The position numbers and the translations under genes are program-made. This document shows, one piece after another, positions 8,473-19,300 of a stretch of 64,000 nt of DNA. Positions within the stretch are counted from its first letter, which is position 1, and every line of letters begins with the position of its first letter. The DNA is taken from the NCBI RefSeq assembly GCF_016765695.1, contig NZ_JAETGO010000069.1, forward strand, positions 84,116 through 148,115. Direction: 5' to 3'. The notes beneath the pieces were generated by a model that had not been told where the DNA came from, searched no databases, and worked only from the letters and a program-made list of their open reading frames with translations. Origin of the DNA: Sporosalibacterium faouarense. Lineage in GTDB: Bacteria; Bacillota; Clostridia; Tissierellales; VENL01.

Positions 8473-9711
8473 AAATATATTCAAAAGATAAATTACAATC
8501 ATGGACAGATATGTAATAGGAAGAATATACACATAGTTTTTATAAAGATTTTTTACCTTAACATCAAAATATTCTATAGTTAGTACCTGACATAAATGCA
8601 ATGGGGAAATATAATAGAAGGTGAATGCACTAACATATATAAACATTGCATAGTTTAGCTTCATACCATAGCTAGTAGCCAAAGGTAATATCATTGGAAA
8701 TAGTAATGCAATACTTGGCTGAGTAGACGCCATGGAGAAAGATATAACAGCACATCCAATTATAATTAATAACTCTAAGGGGATGCCTTTATCTAAAAAA
8801 CCATTTAATTGTACATATATTTCATCAATGTTGTTTACAACGTTTTTAAATAGCATTATTCCTAATATAGCGACTACCATTGGAATTTTTAAACCTTGAA
8901 AAATAGTTTTAAAAACTCTTTGGTTAGTATCATATTTAGAATCCTGTCTTTTATCATATATGTTTATAGATATGGATATTAAAATACCAAAGAGTAATGA
9001 AATATAAAAAGGTAATCTTAGTACTATAACTCCTAAAAGACTTATTAATATTGGAGATGCATATAATAGGAACTCTTTAATTGAAATCATGTATTCTTTA
9101 AGACTAGTTTTTTCTGGTTTAGTGTCATCGCATTTTCTTAATAAGAAAATATAACCTAATATATACATAACTATAGTGATAGGAAATTGAAGCTTAATGA
9201 AATCCCATAAATTAATATTTCCTACCTCTGCTGCTAAAATTATGGCAGGAGATAAAGGATATACAAAATACAAGGCATGTCTGAAAATAAGATTAATTGA
9301 TGCTCTTTTATCATTTGGTAAATTAAGCTTGTCACCTAATTTATCAACTACTGGACACGACATTAAAGCCCCTCCAGTAACCAATAATGTTCCAATTATT
9401 GCGGGTGTGAATAAAATCGTTATCTTTGCACTTCTTAATACCTTTTCTAAGCTAGATATCATTCTATCTAGTATTAAATACTTATCCATTAAATGGCTTA
9501 ATATAGTAATCAAGCCTATGGTTATGGCTAATGTGACTGATGAGTAGTCAGAGAATGTCTGCCAAACTAAACTTAATATTTTAATTGGAGACATTTTATT
9601 TAAAAGGGCTAATAAAACTGCTCCAATCATTAGAGAATATCCAATATTCACTTTTTTACTTACTATGATAAGAACCACTGTGATAGAAATAATTAATGTT
9701 ATTATTGCCAA
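8470..9711 (-). CDS. DUF401-family integral membrane permease
   Basis: 413 residues, almost wholly hydrophobic, with about ten predicted transmembrane helices. Family-typical features are the TGGALMSCPVVDKLGDKL segment, the following LIFRHALYFVYPLSPA segment, and the late ASTQPSIALLFPMILP segment. This matches the DUF401 (COG1906) group, which resembles ion-transporter/citrate-like permeases. The substrate is unknown. The gene is a single minus-strand unit, with a shared upstream region towards truA. The start is supported by an AGGAG-like sequence upstream (complement of CTCCTC at 9719-9724). Family assignment is from memory of motifs; transport direction and ligand are not deducible. Confidence 0.82.
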   Translation of the reverse strand: MAIITLIISITVVLIIVSKKVNIGYSLMIGAVLLALLNKMSPIKILSLVWQTFSDYSSVTLAITIGLITILSHLMDKYLILDRMISSLEKVLRSAKITILFTPAIIGTLLVTGGALMSCPVVDKLGDKLNLPNDKRASINLIFRHALYFVYPLSPAIILAAEVGNINLWDFIKLQFPITIVMYILGYIFLLRKCDDTKPEKTSLKEYMISIKEFLLYASPILISLLGVIVLRLPFYISLLFGILISISINIYDKRQDSKYDTNQRVFKTIFQGLKIPMVVAILGIMLFKNVVNNIDEIYVQLNGFLDKGIPLELLIIIGCAVISFSMASTQPSIALLFPMILPLATSYGMKLNYAMFIYVSAFTFYYISPLHLCQVLTIEYFDVKVKNLYKNYVYILPITYLSMIVIYLLNIF

Positions 9712-9869
9712 TTTATCATCTCCTCTTTTATGAAATTTAGCGTCTCTAAATTTATATCCTATTTAGTTATATCATAGTTCAAAGAAAAACAAAACAAAAA
9801 GATAGTGGATAACTCTGCATACTATTTAATATTCAACACCTCAAATAAATATTAGCATGAGTAAGTCAA

Positions 9870-9898
9870 TTGTAAAAGATAAAAGTCTAGGTTATAAT
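9870..9898 (+). promoter_or_regulatory. Promoter for truA
   Basis: TTGTAA (9870-9875), a 17-bp spacer and TATAAT (9893-9898), 31 bases before the truA start. Confidence 0.65.
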
Positions 9899-9928
9899 AT
9901 TAAGAAGTTATGAAAAGGAGAGAGGTAG

Positions 9929-10666
9929 ATGAGAAATATCAAGCTTTTAATTAAATATGACGGCTCTAAATATAAAGGGTGGCAACGATTAAAAAATAGT
10001 GATAAATCTATTCAACAGAAAATAGAAGAAACACTTTCAAGAATTACACAAGAGGATATAAAAATAATTGGGTCTGGTAGAACAGATGCAGGAGTTCATG
10101 CTATAGGTCAAGTAGCTAATTTTAAGACAAATTCTGACATGATTTTAAATGATCTTCAAGATTATTTAAATATTTATCTGCCTCAAGATATAGTGATTGG
10201 TGAAGTTAAAGAGGTACATGATAGATTTCATTCAAGATATAATGCCATAAGAAAAACTTATTTATATAAAATATGGAATGAAAAATATAGAAATCCTTTT
10301 GTCAGAAATTATTCTGAACATATTAATGAAAGCTTAAATGTAGAGGCTATGGAAAAAGGTGCTAAATTTTTAGTTGGAGAAAATGATTTTTCTAGCTTTG
10401 TTACATCAAAATCTAAGAAAAAATCTAATGTTAGGACAATATACTCTATAGATATTACTAAAAGTGATGGTTTGATAGAAATAAAAATAGTTGGAAATGG
10501 ATTTCTATATAATATGGTAAGAATAATCGTAGGAACCCTAATAGAGGTTGGAAAGGGCAATCTGAAGCCTCAGAAGGTTAACGATATATTAAAGAAAAAG
10601 AATAGACAACTAGCTGGACCAACTGCCTCAGCTCAAGGCCTTTACTTAGTAGAAGTAGAATATTAA
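9929..10666 (+). CDS. truA: tRNA pseudouridine(38-40) synthase
   Basis: Isomerises uridines 38-40 in the anticodon stem-loop of many tRNAs to pseudouridine. 245 residues, normal length. The catalytic aspartate lies in GSGRTDAGVHA (residues about 50-60); the RKTYLYKIW, FLVGENDFSSF and GNGFLYNMVRIIVGTL segments are all characteristic. The start codon follows AAAGGAGAGAGG. The gene is alone, not linked to the rpsM/rplQ or ecf operon as in many Firmicutes. Confidence 0.97.
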   Translation: MRNIKLLIKYDGSKYKGWQRLKNSDKSIQQKIEETLSRITQEDIKIIGSGRTDAGVHAIGQVANFKTNSDMILNDLQDYLNIYLPQDIVIGEVKEVHDRFHSRYNAIRKTYLYKIWNEKYRNPFVRNYSEHINESLNVEAMEKGAKFLVGENDFSSFVTSKSKKKSNVRTIYSIDITKSDGLIEIKIVGNGFLYNMVRIIVGTLIEVGKGNLKPQKVNDILKKKNRQLAGPTASAQGLYLVEVEY

Positions 10667-11017
10667 ACAAGAAGCGAACTAGAATAAAATAGAAATGAAA
10701 AAAATATAAGAAAATAATTACAAGATTTGCAGTAGTATAGATTTAGAACGAATAATTGATAAGTAATTTGAGAAAAAAAGAATATATGTGGGTTACAGAA
10801 AAGTTAGGGTTAAGAATATTTTTGACCTTAATTTTTTTATTACATCAAATAACTACTTAACGGAAGGAAGTTTTCGTAAAATTAATCGCATAATTTGACG
10901 TATATTGACGAAATATAATTAATAAATGTTTTAGCAAAGCATATATGAAGTCTAAATATATATTGAAATAGCAAATGGCAGATTGTTTAATTTAAATTAG
11001 ATTTTTAGGAGGGTTTT
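10667..11017. other. Intergenic region with probable truA terminator
   Basis: About 350 bp without an ORF. A wobble-containing stem TTAGGGTTAA (10804-10813) / TTGACCTTAA (10822-10831) followed by seven T residues is a plausible late terminator. Two TTGACG motifs stand close together at about 10894-10910, upstream of the next gene; either could be a -35, but no good -10 at 16-18 bp was found. Confidence 0.45.
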
Positions 11018-11488
11018 ATGGAATACTCATTTTTTATAAGTATTACTTTAATTGTGCTTATTTCTTTTTTAGTAAAAAAGAATAAATTTAGTATAAATGA
11101 AATTATATTTTTATGGTTAGTAGCTTCTTTCTTATATACTTTCGTGGAAGATATAGCTATTGTAAATTACAAGGTTGTTAGATTGAATAGTAATATTGCA
11201 CTTTATTGGAATTCTCGTATAATAGATGTGATTCTTATTCCCATAGTAATAATAAGCTATATAGAATTAATGGTAGGATATAAAGTACTCTTAGTAAGAA
11301 TTTGCTTAACAATAATATTCACTGGAATACTAATAGCGATACAGTATTTAGCGATTTATTTTAATATAATTGAAAAATTTAAATTAAGAATAGTAACTCA
11401 AAGTTTTTTTTTGATAGCTTTGCTAATAACAACATTTCTTTTATTTCAACCATTTAGAAAAGTATATATAAGAGAGGGGAAGAAATAA
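11018..11488 (+). CDS. Integral membrane protein, unknown (first of a pair)
   Basis: 156 residues with about five hydrophobic helices (around 3-18, 28-46, 67-86, 90-112 and 122-142). Charged residues are few apart from the ends: KKNK near 20 and a basic tail. No family recognised. Good ribosome-binding site TTTAGGAGGG. The stop is separated from the next start by one base, so the two are probably co-translated. The VEDIAIVNYKVVRLN loop after helix 2 is the only polar feature, and the topology is compatible with a small channel or carotenoid-cyclase-like fold. Function not inferable. Confidence 0.6.
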   Translation: MEYSFFISITLIVLISFLVKKNKFSINEIIFLWLVASFLYTFVEDIAIVNYKVVRLNSNIALYWNSRIIDVILIPIVIISYIELMVGYKVLLVRICLTIIFTGILIAIQYLAIYFNIIEKFKLRIVTQSFFLIALLITTFLLFQPFRKVYIREGKK

Positions 11489-11489
11489 A

Positions 11490-11996
11490 GTGCCTTTACC
11501 TGAAACGTTTGACCAGAATGAGATTTTTGTAATTATTTTTTTTATAATCACATTTTTTGTTGCAATAAAGCTACCAAAACGATTTTCATTATCTACAATT
11601 ATTCTAATATTATTAATTGGACTTGTAGTCCCAAGAATTTCTGATCATTTATTAGCTCCAAGGCCCTATGATTTATACGATGTTTTAGATGGAGAACCCT
11701 TTGAATTATTTGAGATAATCATATATATATTTTTTGCTTTAACTTCATATATTTTTCTAAATATATATGATAGATTGAAGCCAAAGGGCATAAATATTAT
11801 GTTGTTTATCCTAATATCATCACTGATAGGGACTATAATAGAATATATTATGGCAATTTTTAATGTGTTTCAGTATAAAGAGTGGGAAATACAATATTCG
11901 TTCCCTGTCTATCTATTAGTTCAATCCCTTACTATACTCACCTTTCATTTAATACAATATGATAAGAGCTGCAAAAATGGTAAAAGTAACTTATAA
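11490..11996 (+). CDS. Integral membrane protein, unknown (second of a pair)
   Basis: 168 residues beginning with GTG, placed one base after the upstream stop. GAGAGGGGAAG provides the ribosome-binding site. About five hydrophobic helices. A polar loop between helices 2 and 3 reads RPYDLYDVLDGEPFELFE and is rich in acidic and aromatic residues, unusual for such a small membrane protein. Similar size and topology to the preceding gene suggest that the two form a hetero-oligomer or arose by duplication, although direct sequence similarity is not obvious. No known family recognised. Confidence 0.6.
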   Translation: MPLPETFDQNEIFVIIFFIITFFVAIKLPKRFSLSTIILILLIGLVVPRISDHLLAPRPYDLYDVLDGEPFELFEIIIYIFFALTSYIFLNIYDRLKPKGINIMLFILISSLIGTIIEYIMAIFNVFQYKEWEIQYSFPVYLLVQSLTILTFHLIQYDKSCKNGKSNL

Positions 11997-12082
11997 AAAT
12001 ATATTAATAAATGAAGATATGTGATTATATATTAAAAGATTGCTGATGATTAAATGAAATGCTTAATAGATAAAACAAAAAA

Positions 12083-12132
12083 ACAGAGAATACTAATACA
12101 TCCATTATTGGTACAGTGTAAAGTATCCTCTG
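12083..12132. terminator. Bidirectional terminator
   Basis: Imperfect stem ACAGAGAATACT / AGTATCCTCTG between the membrane-protein pair (+) and the convergent FAD protein (-), with an A-run on the left. The arms have one mismatch. Confidence 0.6.
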
Positions 12133-12143
12133 ATTTATTTAAT

Positions 12144-13562
12144 CTATTTTTTTTCTAATATCCTAGCCATTTGAACTCCTGAGCATGATGCCATCATAAG
12201 CCCTCGAGTTAACCCACATCCATCTCCAAGAAAATGTAGATTTTCAATATTGGCCTTAAAATTGTTATCTAAAATGACCTTGTTTGAATAAAACTTAACT
12301 TCTGGTCCATATAATAGGGTTTCTGGACTGGCAAAGCCTGGAACAATTACATCCATAGCTTGTATAAAGTTTATTATATTCATCATTGGTCTATAAGGAA
12401 TAGCAGATGTTAGATCTCCTGCTACTGCATCTTTAAGAGTAGGTATCACATTTGACTGCGATAATTCCTTCGGCCAAGTTCTTTTTCCATCTACTATATC
12501 TCCATATCTCTGAACTAATATTTTATTATCTCCCAGCATATTTACAAGCTCAGCAACTTTTTTTCCATATTCTATAGGCTGATTAAAAGGATATTCGAAG
12601 TTATGGGAGCTTAGTATTGCAAGGTTCGTGTTTTTGGACTTATTATCTTTATATGAGTGACCATTTACAATTGACAACTTATTATCATACCTTTCTTCAG
12701 CCACAAAACCACTTGGATTTTGACAGAAGGTTCGTACCTTATCTTTAAAAGGCTTAGGATGACCTATTAGTTTACCTTCATATAAGACATCATTTATTTC
12801 TGCCATTACTTCATCTCTAACTTCTACTCTTACACCAACATCTACGGTTCCTGCTCTATGATTAATATTGTGCTTTAGACACATAGTTTTGAGCCAATTT
12901 GCACTTTTCCTACCTACACATAAAACTACTTTATCTCCATAAATTTCTTCTATATTCTCTAAATGTCCTTTTTTATATTCCTGAGACTTTATAACCCTTA
13001 CGCCTTTTATAGTGTTATCTTCTATTATTAAATCTTCTGTATAAAGATTATCTCTTAAGTCTACACCGCAGTCGATGATATGATCTTGAATACGCTTAAA
13101 TATATCATGGGCTTTTTCAGTTCCTAGATGCCTAATAGGACAGAGGACTAGTTTCAGATTAGCTTTTATAGCTTTTTTACGAATTTCTTGAATAGCTTCT
13201 TCATTTTCTATACCCTCTACATGCTCATCAGCACCAAAGTTCAAGTATGTTTTATCTACATAATTAATTAACTCAACTGTATTATCATGACCAATATAAT
13301 TTGGTAATTCTCCTCCAACTTCTGGACTTAAGCTAAGCTTTCCATCAGAAAAAGCTCCTGCGCCTGAAACTCCAGCTGTTATACTACAATATGGTTGGCA
13401 ATCAACGCACTCATTAGTTTTCTCTTTAGGACATTTTCTATTTTCAACTTTTTTTCCTTTTTCAATTAATAGAACTTTTTTATTTTTATTAAGCTTTATT
13501 AACTCCATAGCCGTGAACAATCCCGATGGACCTGCACCAACTATAATAATATCGTATTTCAT
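12144..13562 (-). CDS. FAD-dependent dehydrogenase-like protein (COG2509 type)
   Basis: 472 residues. The N-terminal dinucleotide-binding motif DIIIVGAGPSGLFTAMEL binds FAD. A cysteine-rich segment C-x10-C-x3-C (CPKEKTNECVDCQPYC) follows at about 50-65, then VSGAGAFSDGKLSLSP, a family hallmark. The C-terminal FLGDGCGLTRGLMMASCSG closes the FAD site. This corresponds to the uncharacterised FAD-dependent dehydrogenase group (COG2509), common in anaerobes and related to geranylgeranyl-reductase-like flavoproteins. The exact substrate is unknown. Single gene on the minus strand with its own upstream region. Confidence 0.85.
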   Translation of the reverse strand: MKYDIIIVGAGPSGLFTAMELIKLNKNKKVLLIEKGKKVENRKCPKEKTNECVDCQPYCSITAGVSGAGAFSDGKLSLSPEVGGELPNYIGHDNTVELINYVDKTYLNFGADEHVEGIENEEAIQEIRKKAIKANLKLVLCPIRHLGTEKAHDIFKRIQDHIIDCGVDLRDNLYTEDLIIEDNTIKGVRVIKSQEYKKGHLENIEEIYGDKVVLCVGRKSANWLKTMCLKHNINHRAGTVDVGVRVEVRDEVMAEINDVLYEGKLIGHPKPFKDKVRTFCQNPSGFVAEERYDNKLSIVNGHSYKDNKSKNTNLAILSSHNFEYPFNQPIEYGKKVAELVNMLGDNKILVQRYGDIVDGKRTWPKELSQSNVIPTLKDAVAGDLTSAIPYRPMMNIINFIQAMDVIVPGFASPETLLYGPEVKFYSNKVILDNNFKANIENLHFLGDGCGLTRGLMMASCSGVQMARILEKK

Positions 13563-13791
13563 AATAATCTCACCTTTCCTTCTTTGGATACATTAATATA
13601 ATAACACAATATACGAACATTTTAAATAAATTTTAAAATAATATTTGTGTTTTAATTTTTTGCTATAAAAAAGGAATCTTCGAATATTAAGTGGAATATA
13701 GGATATATAAATAAATAATGACAAATCAGATAGTTATAATTATAATTCAGATTACTTTAAATGTTTCAATCGTAAAAGGGGTGCATAGTAA

Positions 13792-15444
13792 GTGTATGAA
13801 AATTTATGTAGTAATATTAAAGACAATTTATTAAATTTAGTTTCCATAAAAAGTGATACTGGAACTAGATTAGAAAGAAAAATTGAATTTTTTATTCATG
13901 ACCAATTAAGTAGAATAAACTACTATAAAGAAAATACTGAATTATACGGAGCATATAAGCTTGAGAAAGATCACTTAGAAAGGGCTATTGTATGGAGTTT
14001 AGTCAAGGGGAAAGGTAAGGACACAGTTATTCTACTTCATCATCATGATGCAGTAGATGCCGATGACTATAGACAATTGTCTAAGTTTGCATATGATCCA
14101 GATGCTCTCTCTAATGAGCTAAAAAAATTATCATTATCAGAAGAGGTAAGAAAAGACCTTGAAGGAAATGAATGGATTTTTGGAAGAGGTACGGCAGATA
14201 TGAAAGCTGGAGCAGCAATACAACTATCTCTGATAGAGAAATATTCGAAAAAAACAAATTTTAATGGTAATATCCTATTGTTATCAGTGCCCGATGAAGA
14301 AAATCTGTCATTAGGGATGAGAGAAGCAGTAAAACTATTAAATAAACTAAAAAAAAGCTTTAATTTAGAATATAAGTTATTAATAAACTCTGAGCCCCAT
14401 GGGAGAAGAGAAGATGAAATAGCAACCCTATATGAAGGGTCTGCAGGAAAGGTTACGCCATTGATTTATGTAAGAGGTAAGCAGACTCATATTTTAGATG
14501 TATTTCAAGGGATTAATCCAATAGCATTGTTGTCGGAAGTAATTAAAAGGTCAGAAATGAATTTGGATTTTGTTGATAAAGTAGGTAAAGAGCAATCACC
14601 ACCACCAGCTTGGATAAATACTAGAGATAGGAAAATAGCTTATGACATTTCCATTCCCCAAGCAGCAGGTGGATATTTAAATGTTATAACCCTTAATAGT
14701 AGTCCAAAGGAAGTAATAAATAAGATAAAGAATATTTGTGAAAGTAGCTTTAGTGAAGCTATAGAAATAATAAGAGAAAAATATAAGAAGTATGAATCTC
14801 TAGTAGAAAAGGATATAGTAGACATGAAGATACCTTGGAAAGTCAATGTAAAGGACTTTTCAGAAGTATATAAACAAGCATATAATAAATATGGCAATGT
14901 CTTTATTGAAGATTATAAAAGAGCAATGGATGAGGTTAAGAGAAAAATTGAGAACAATGATATTAATATGCAAGAGGGTACATTTGAATTGATTGAGAAA
15001 ACGTTAGAATATATAGATGATTTTTCACCTATTATGGTTATTGCTGTATCACCTCCATATTATCCTAACGTATCAAATATTACCATGGAAAATTTATCAG
15101 AAATGGTATTAAACTTAAATCAAGAAATCTCAAAATATTCTAAAGAAAAATGGAACATATCCTATGAAAAGCAGAATTATTTTATGGGAATATCTGATAT
15201 GAGCTATGTATCCCTATCTGATAGCATGGAGGATGTATCCTCAATTGGAGATAATATGCCTTTGTGGGATAACATATATAGCATAGATTTTAAAGGTATA
15301 AAGTCTCTTAATATTCCAGTAATGAATATTGGACCATGGGGAAAAGACATTCATAAATTTAGTGAAAGAGTTTTTAAAAAGGATGTATATGAGAGAGTTC
15401 CTGAGTTGATAGAGTTTACAATAAAGAAAATTTTAAATCAATAA
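13792..15444 (+). CDS. M20-family peptidase, RocB-like
   Basis: 550 residues, close to the ~560 of Bacillus RocB, an M20/M25/M40 metallopeptidase-like protein of arginine degradation whose exact reaction is not established. Candidate metal ligands and catalytic residues are visible: LLHHHDAVDADDY, GRGTADMKAG and the VPDEENLS glutamate pair, with a late HKFSERV histidine. The GTG start is supported by AAAAGGGGTG eight bases upstream. It forms its own unit ending in a terminator. Together with the carbamate kinase at the left end it hints at arginine/peptide catabolism, but the genes are 13 kb apart. Confidence 0.85.
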   Translation: MYENLCSNIKDNLLNLVSIKSDTGTRLERKIEFFIHDQLSRINYYKENTELYGAYKLEKDHLERAIVWSLVKGKGKDTVILLHHHDAVDADDYRQLSKFAYDPDALSNELKKLSLSEEVRKDLEGNEWIFGRGTADMKAGAAIQLSLIEKYSKKTNFNGNILLLSVPDEENLSLGMREAVKLLNKLKKSFNLEYKLLINSEPHGRREDEIATLYEGSAGKVTPLIYVRGKQTHILDVFQGINPIALLSEVIKRSEMNLDFVDKVGKEQSPPPAWINTRDRKIAYDISIPQAAGGYLNVITLNSSPKEVINKIKNICESSFSEAIEIIREKYKKYESLVEKDIVDMKIPWKVNVKDFSEVYKQAYNKYGNVFIEDYKRAMDEVKRKIENNDINMQEGTFELIEKTLEYIDDFSPIMVIAVSPPYYPNVSNITMENLSEMVLNLNQEISKYSKEKWNISYEKQNYFMGISDMSYVSLSDSMEDVSSIGDNMPLWDNIYSIDFKGIKSLNIPVMNIGPWGKDIHKFSERVFKKDVYERVPELIEFTIKKILNQ

Positions 15445-15537
15445 TAAAAAGTGCAAATAAGGGTATAAAAGTCATGAAATATAAATTATATATTAAAATT
15501 AAAGTTAGTTTTCCGTGAATATTGTTAATATTTTGTA

Positions 15538-15577
15538 AAGAAACCTACATTTATGTATTAGGTGTAGGTTTCTCCTT
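15538..15577 (+). terminator. Terminator after the RocB-like gene
   Basis: Stem AAGAAACCTACA / TGTAGGTTTCTCCTT, about 95 bases downstream of the stop. Confidence 0.7.
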
Positions 15578-15621
15578 GTCTTCAACAGGATAGAATTATA
15601 TGGGTAAAAAAGTAAATTATC

Positions 15622-15650
15622 TTGACATGTGAACGAGCGTTCACTATAAT
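15622..15650 (+). promoter_or_regulatory. Promoter with TetR operator filling its spacer
   Basis: TTGACA (15622-15627) and TATAAT (15645-15650) are separated by 17 bp. The palindrome GTGAACGAGCGTTCAC (15629-15644) occupies essentially the entire spacer. A TetR-type protein bound here would block RNA polymerase. The next gene encodes a TetR regulator, so autoregulation and co-regulation of the downstream activase gene are very likely. Confidence 0.9.
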
Positions 15651-15695
15651 AAATTATTATAGATATAATAGAAAAGAAGGTGGAAGAACAAGGAT

Positions 15696-16310
15696 ATGGA
15701 ACAATTAAATGATACTAAAAGGTTAATTATAGAGACATCATTAAGATTATTCTCTGAAAAAGGATTTAACTCTACTTCTGTCAGGGAAATTGCAAGGGAA
15801 GTAGGGGTAAGAGAAAGTGCTATATATAACCACTTTAAAAGCAAAGGAGAAATAATTAATACTATTTTTCATATGTATGGAATAGGTAAGGCTAGAATAT
15901 ATATAGAGCAGATGATGAATGACGAGAAATTTCTAGATGATCCATATCATTTTCTTAAGCACATAGCATTAGATGAAATTTTAGAGATTATTTGTAATAA
16001 AGAGTTTAATAAGTTTAAGAGAATTGTGGTAATGGAAATGTTTTGTGAGGAAAATGCCAGATATATTATAGAAAGAGAAATCTTTGATCAGACTAGAGGT
16101 TTGCTAAGAGAAATTTTCGAATTAATGGCAAAGAGGCAAGTCATTAAGAATCATGATCCAGCTGTCTTAGCCAACGAGTTTTTGGCTCCCCTGGGATTAG
16201 TAAACTTAGAACATCTAATAATTGGATCTGAAGATGGTGATGAAAAGTATTATAAAGATCAAATAGAGAGTCATATAGATTTCTTTTGGAATGCAATTAA
16301 GCTTGATTAG
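15696..16310 (+). CDS. TetR/AcrR-family transcriptional regulator
   Basis: 204 residues with an N-terminal helix-turn-helix (about 8-55): [20 protein letters not shown], then [21 protein letters not shown], typical TetR. The C-terminal ligand-binding domain is helical and not specific enough to name an effector. It is the first gene of a two-gene unit with the giant activase fusion, 17 bases apart. The upstream promoter contains a 16-bp palindrome that is its probable operator. Fatty-acyl or other acyl-CoA effectors are plausible given the partner gene, but this is inference only. Confidence 0.93.
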   Translation: MEQLNDTKRLIIETSLRLFSEKGFNSTSVREIAREVGVRESAIYNHFKSKGEIINTIFHMYGIGKARIYIEQMMNDEKFLDDPYHFLKHIALDEILEIICNKEFNKFKRIVVMEMFCEENARYIIEREIFDQTRGLLREIFELMAKRQVIKNHDPAVLANEFLAPLGLVNLEHLIIGSEDGDEKYYKDQIESHIDFFWNAIKLD

Positions 16311-16327
16311 CACTTGGGGGTGAAATA

Positions 16328-19300
16328 ATGTATAAGGTTTATAATATTGGATTAGATGTTGGATCAACTACAGTTAAAATGGTAGTTTTAGATGGTGATG
16401 CAAATATATTTTATAAGAAATATATGAGACATTATTCTGATATAAAAAAGACTGTAACTTCTATGTTTGAAGATGTGAAGGGACTGCTCAATAATAAGGC
16501 TGTATCAATTGTGATTACTGGCTCAGGTGGATTAGGTATAGCTCAAAAACTTAAAATTCCTTTTACACAAGAAGTTATTGCTTGCACAACTGCAATAGAG
16601 AAATTTATTCCTGATACTGATGTTGCCATAGAACTCGGTGGAGAAGATGCAAAAATAACATATTTTGGTGAATCTTTAGAGCAAAGAATGAATGGTACAT
16701 GTGCAGGAGGTACGGGAGCATTTATTGATCAGATGGCTTCTCTATTACAGACTGATGCTTCGGGACTTAATGAGATGGCTAAAGATTATAAGCAGATATA
16801 TCCTGTAGCATCTAGATGTGGAGTTTTTGCAAAGACTGATATTCAACCTTTGTTAAATGAAGGTGCTGCTAAGGAAGACATCTCAGTCTCAGTTTTACAA
16901 GCGGTTGTAAACCAAACAATAAGCGGATTGGCTCAGGGCAAGCCTATAAGAGGAAATGTTGCATTTTTAGGTGGACCTTTAAACTTTATGTCAGAGCTTA
17001 GAAAAAGATTCATTGAAACTTTGAAAATGGATGATGAAAATATTATATTTCCTAAGAATTCTCAGTTTTTTGTGGCTATTGGAGCGGCTCTTTCTGCTGT
17101 AGAAGAAGAAACTCAATCCTTTGATATCTTATACAGTAAATTACCCGAGATAGATAAATTAAATGACGATGAAAATAAGGAGTTAGAACCATTATTTGAA
17201 AATGAAGATGAATATAATAAATTTGTGAAAAGACATTCTAAACACAAGGTTAAAAGAATTGATATAGAAAAATATGAAGGTAAAGCATTTTTAGGGATAG
17301 ACGCAGGATCTACTACTACAAAGGTAGCTTTAATTGATGAACAGGGAGCTTTACTATACTCCTATTATGGTAGCAATATGGGAAGTCCATTGCAATCAAC
17401 TATAAAAGCATTAAAGGATTTATACAGTAAAGTTAATAATAAAATAGATATTGTGAATTCAGCTGTTACAGGATATGGTGAACACCTTCTAAAGTCAGCT
17501 TTAAAGATAGATCATGGAGAAATTGAAACAGTTGCCCACTATAAAGCAGCGGATTATTTCTTGCCAGGAGTGGATTTTGTTTTAGATATTGGTGGCCAAG
17601 ATATGAAGAGCTTAAAAATACATGATGGAGTGATAGATTCAATCATGTTAAATGAGGCTTGTTCTTCTGGATGTGGCTCTTTTATTGAGACATTTGCTAA
17701 ATCATTGAATATAGAAATTAAAGATTTTGCAAAGCATGGTTTGAAAAGTAAAAAACCTGTTGACCTTGGTACTAGATGCACAGTATTTATGAATTCTAGA
17801 GTGAAACAGGCTCAAAAAGAGGGGGCAACGGTTAATGATATATCCGCTGGCATATCAACCTCTGTTATAAAGAATGCTTTATTTAAAGTTATTAGATTAC
17901 GTAGTCCTGAAGACTTAGGAGAAAAGATAGTAGTTCAAGGTGGAACCTTCTATAATGATGCAGTCCTTCGTTCTTTAGAGCAAATTTCTGATAGAGAAGT
18001 GGTTCGACCAGATATAGCTGGAATTATGGGAGCATTTGGTGCTGCTTTAATTGCCAGAGAGAAATATACCCTAAATTATCAAACAACTATGTTAAAAGCG
18101 GACCAATTGGATGATTTTTCTGCTAATACCACTATGGAAAGATGCAAGCTTTGTGGTAATAATTGTTTATTAACTATAAATGAGTTTTCAAATGGCGGTA
18201 AGTTTATTTCTGGAAATAGATGCGAAAAGGGCGCAGGAATCCAGAAAAAGAAAAAGGATATACCTAATTTATTTGAATATAAATATAAAAGAGCTTTTAG
18301 CTATAAATCTCGCCCAGTTAATGAAGCTCCTCGAGGATTAATTGGGATTCCTAGAGTTCTAAATATGTATGAGGATTATCCATTCTGGTTTACATTCTTT
18401 ACAGAATTAGGATATAAAGTTGTTATTTCAGGACGTTCTTCTAAGAGAATATATGAGATGGGAATGGAAACAATTCCTTCTGAATCAGTATGTTATCCTG
18501 GAAAATTGGTACATGGACATATTGAAGATTTAATAAACAAGAGGATAAATAAGATATTCTATCCTTGTATACCTTTAAATATTAGAGAGGATGAGAACTC
18601 TGATAATCACTATAATTGTCCTATAGTGACATCATATCCTGAAACTATAGCTGCGAATATGGATAAATTGAATGATAAATCTATTATATTCTTTAAGCCT
18701 TTCTTACCTTTAGATAATCAAAAAAGGTTAGTGAAGAGGTTAAATGAAGAGTTAATTGAAGAGAAAATTAATAAAGATGAAATACAAATTGCCGTTGATA
18801 AGGCATATAAAGAGCTTGAAAAATTTAAATGTGATGTGAAAAATAAGGGTGAAGAAGCCCTTAAATATATAAGAGAAAATGACATGAAAGGTATTGTACT
18901 AGCAGGTAGACCTTATCATGTGGATCCAGAAATAAATCATGGAATCCCTGAAATGATAAATTCCTTTGACTATGCAGTACTTACTGAAGACTCTATTAGT
19001 CATTTAGCCGATGTGGAAAGACCAATTAGAGTAGTTGACCAATGGGTATATCATTCAAGATTGTATGCTGCAACAACCTATGTTGCTAATCATAATGATC
19101 TAGAGTTAGTTCAGCTGAATTCTTTTGGTTGTGGTCTAGATGCTGTTACAACTGATCAAGTACAAGAAATTTTAGAAGACCATGGGAAAATATATACTCT
19201 GCTTAAAATAGATGAAATTAATAACCTAGGAGCTGCTAGGATTCGTATACGTTCACTTATTGCAGCAATCAAGGAGAGGGATAGAAGAGGTTTCGAACCT

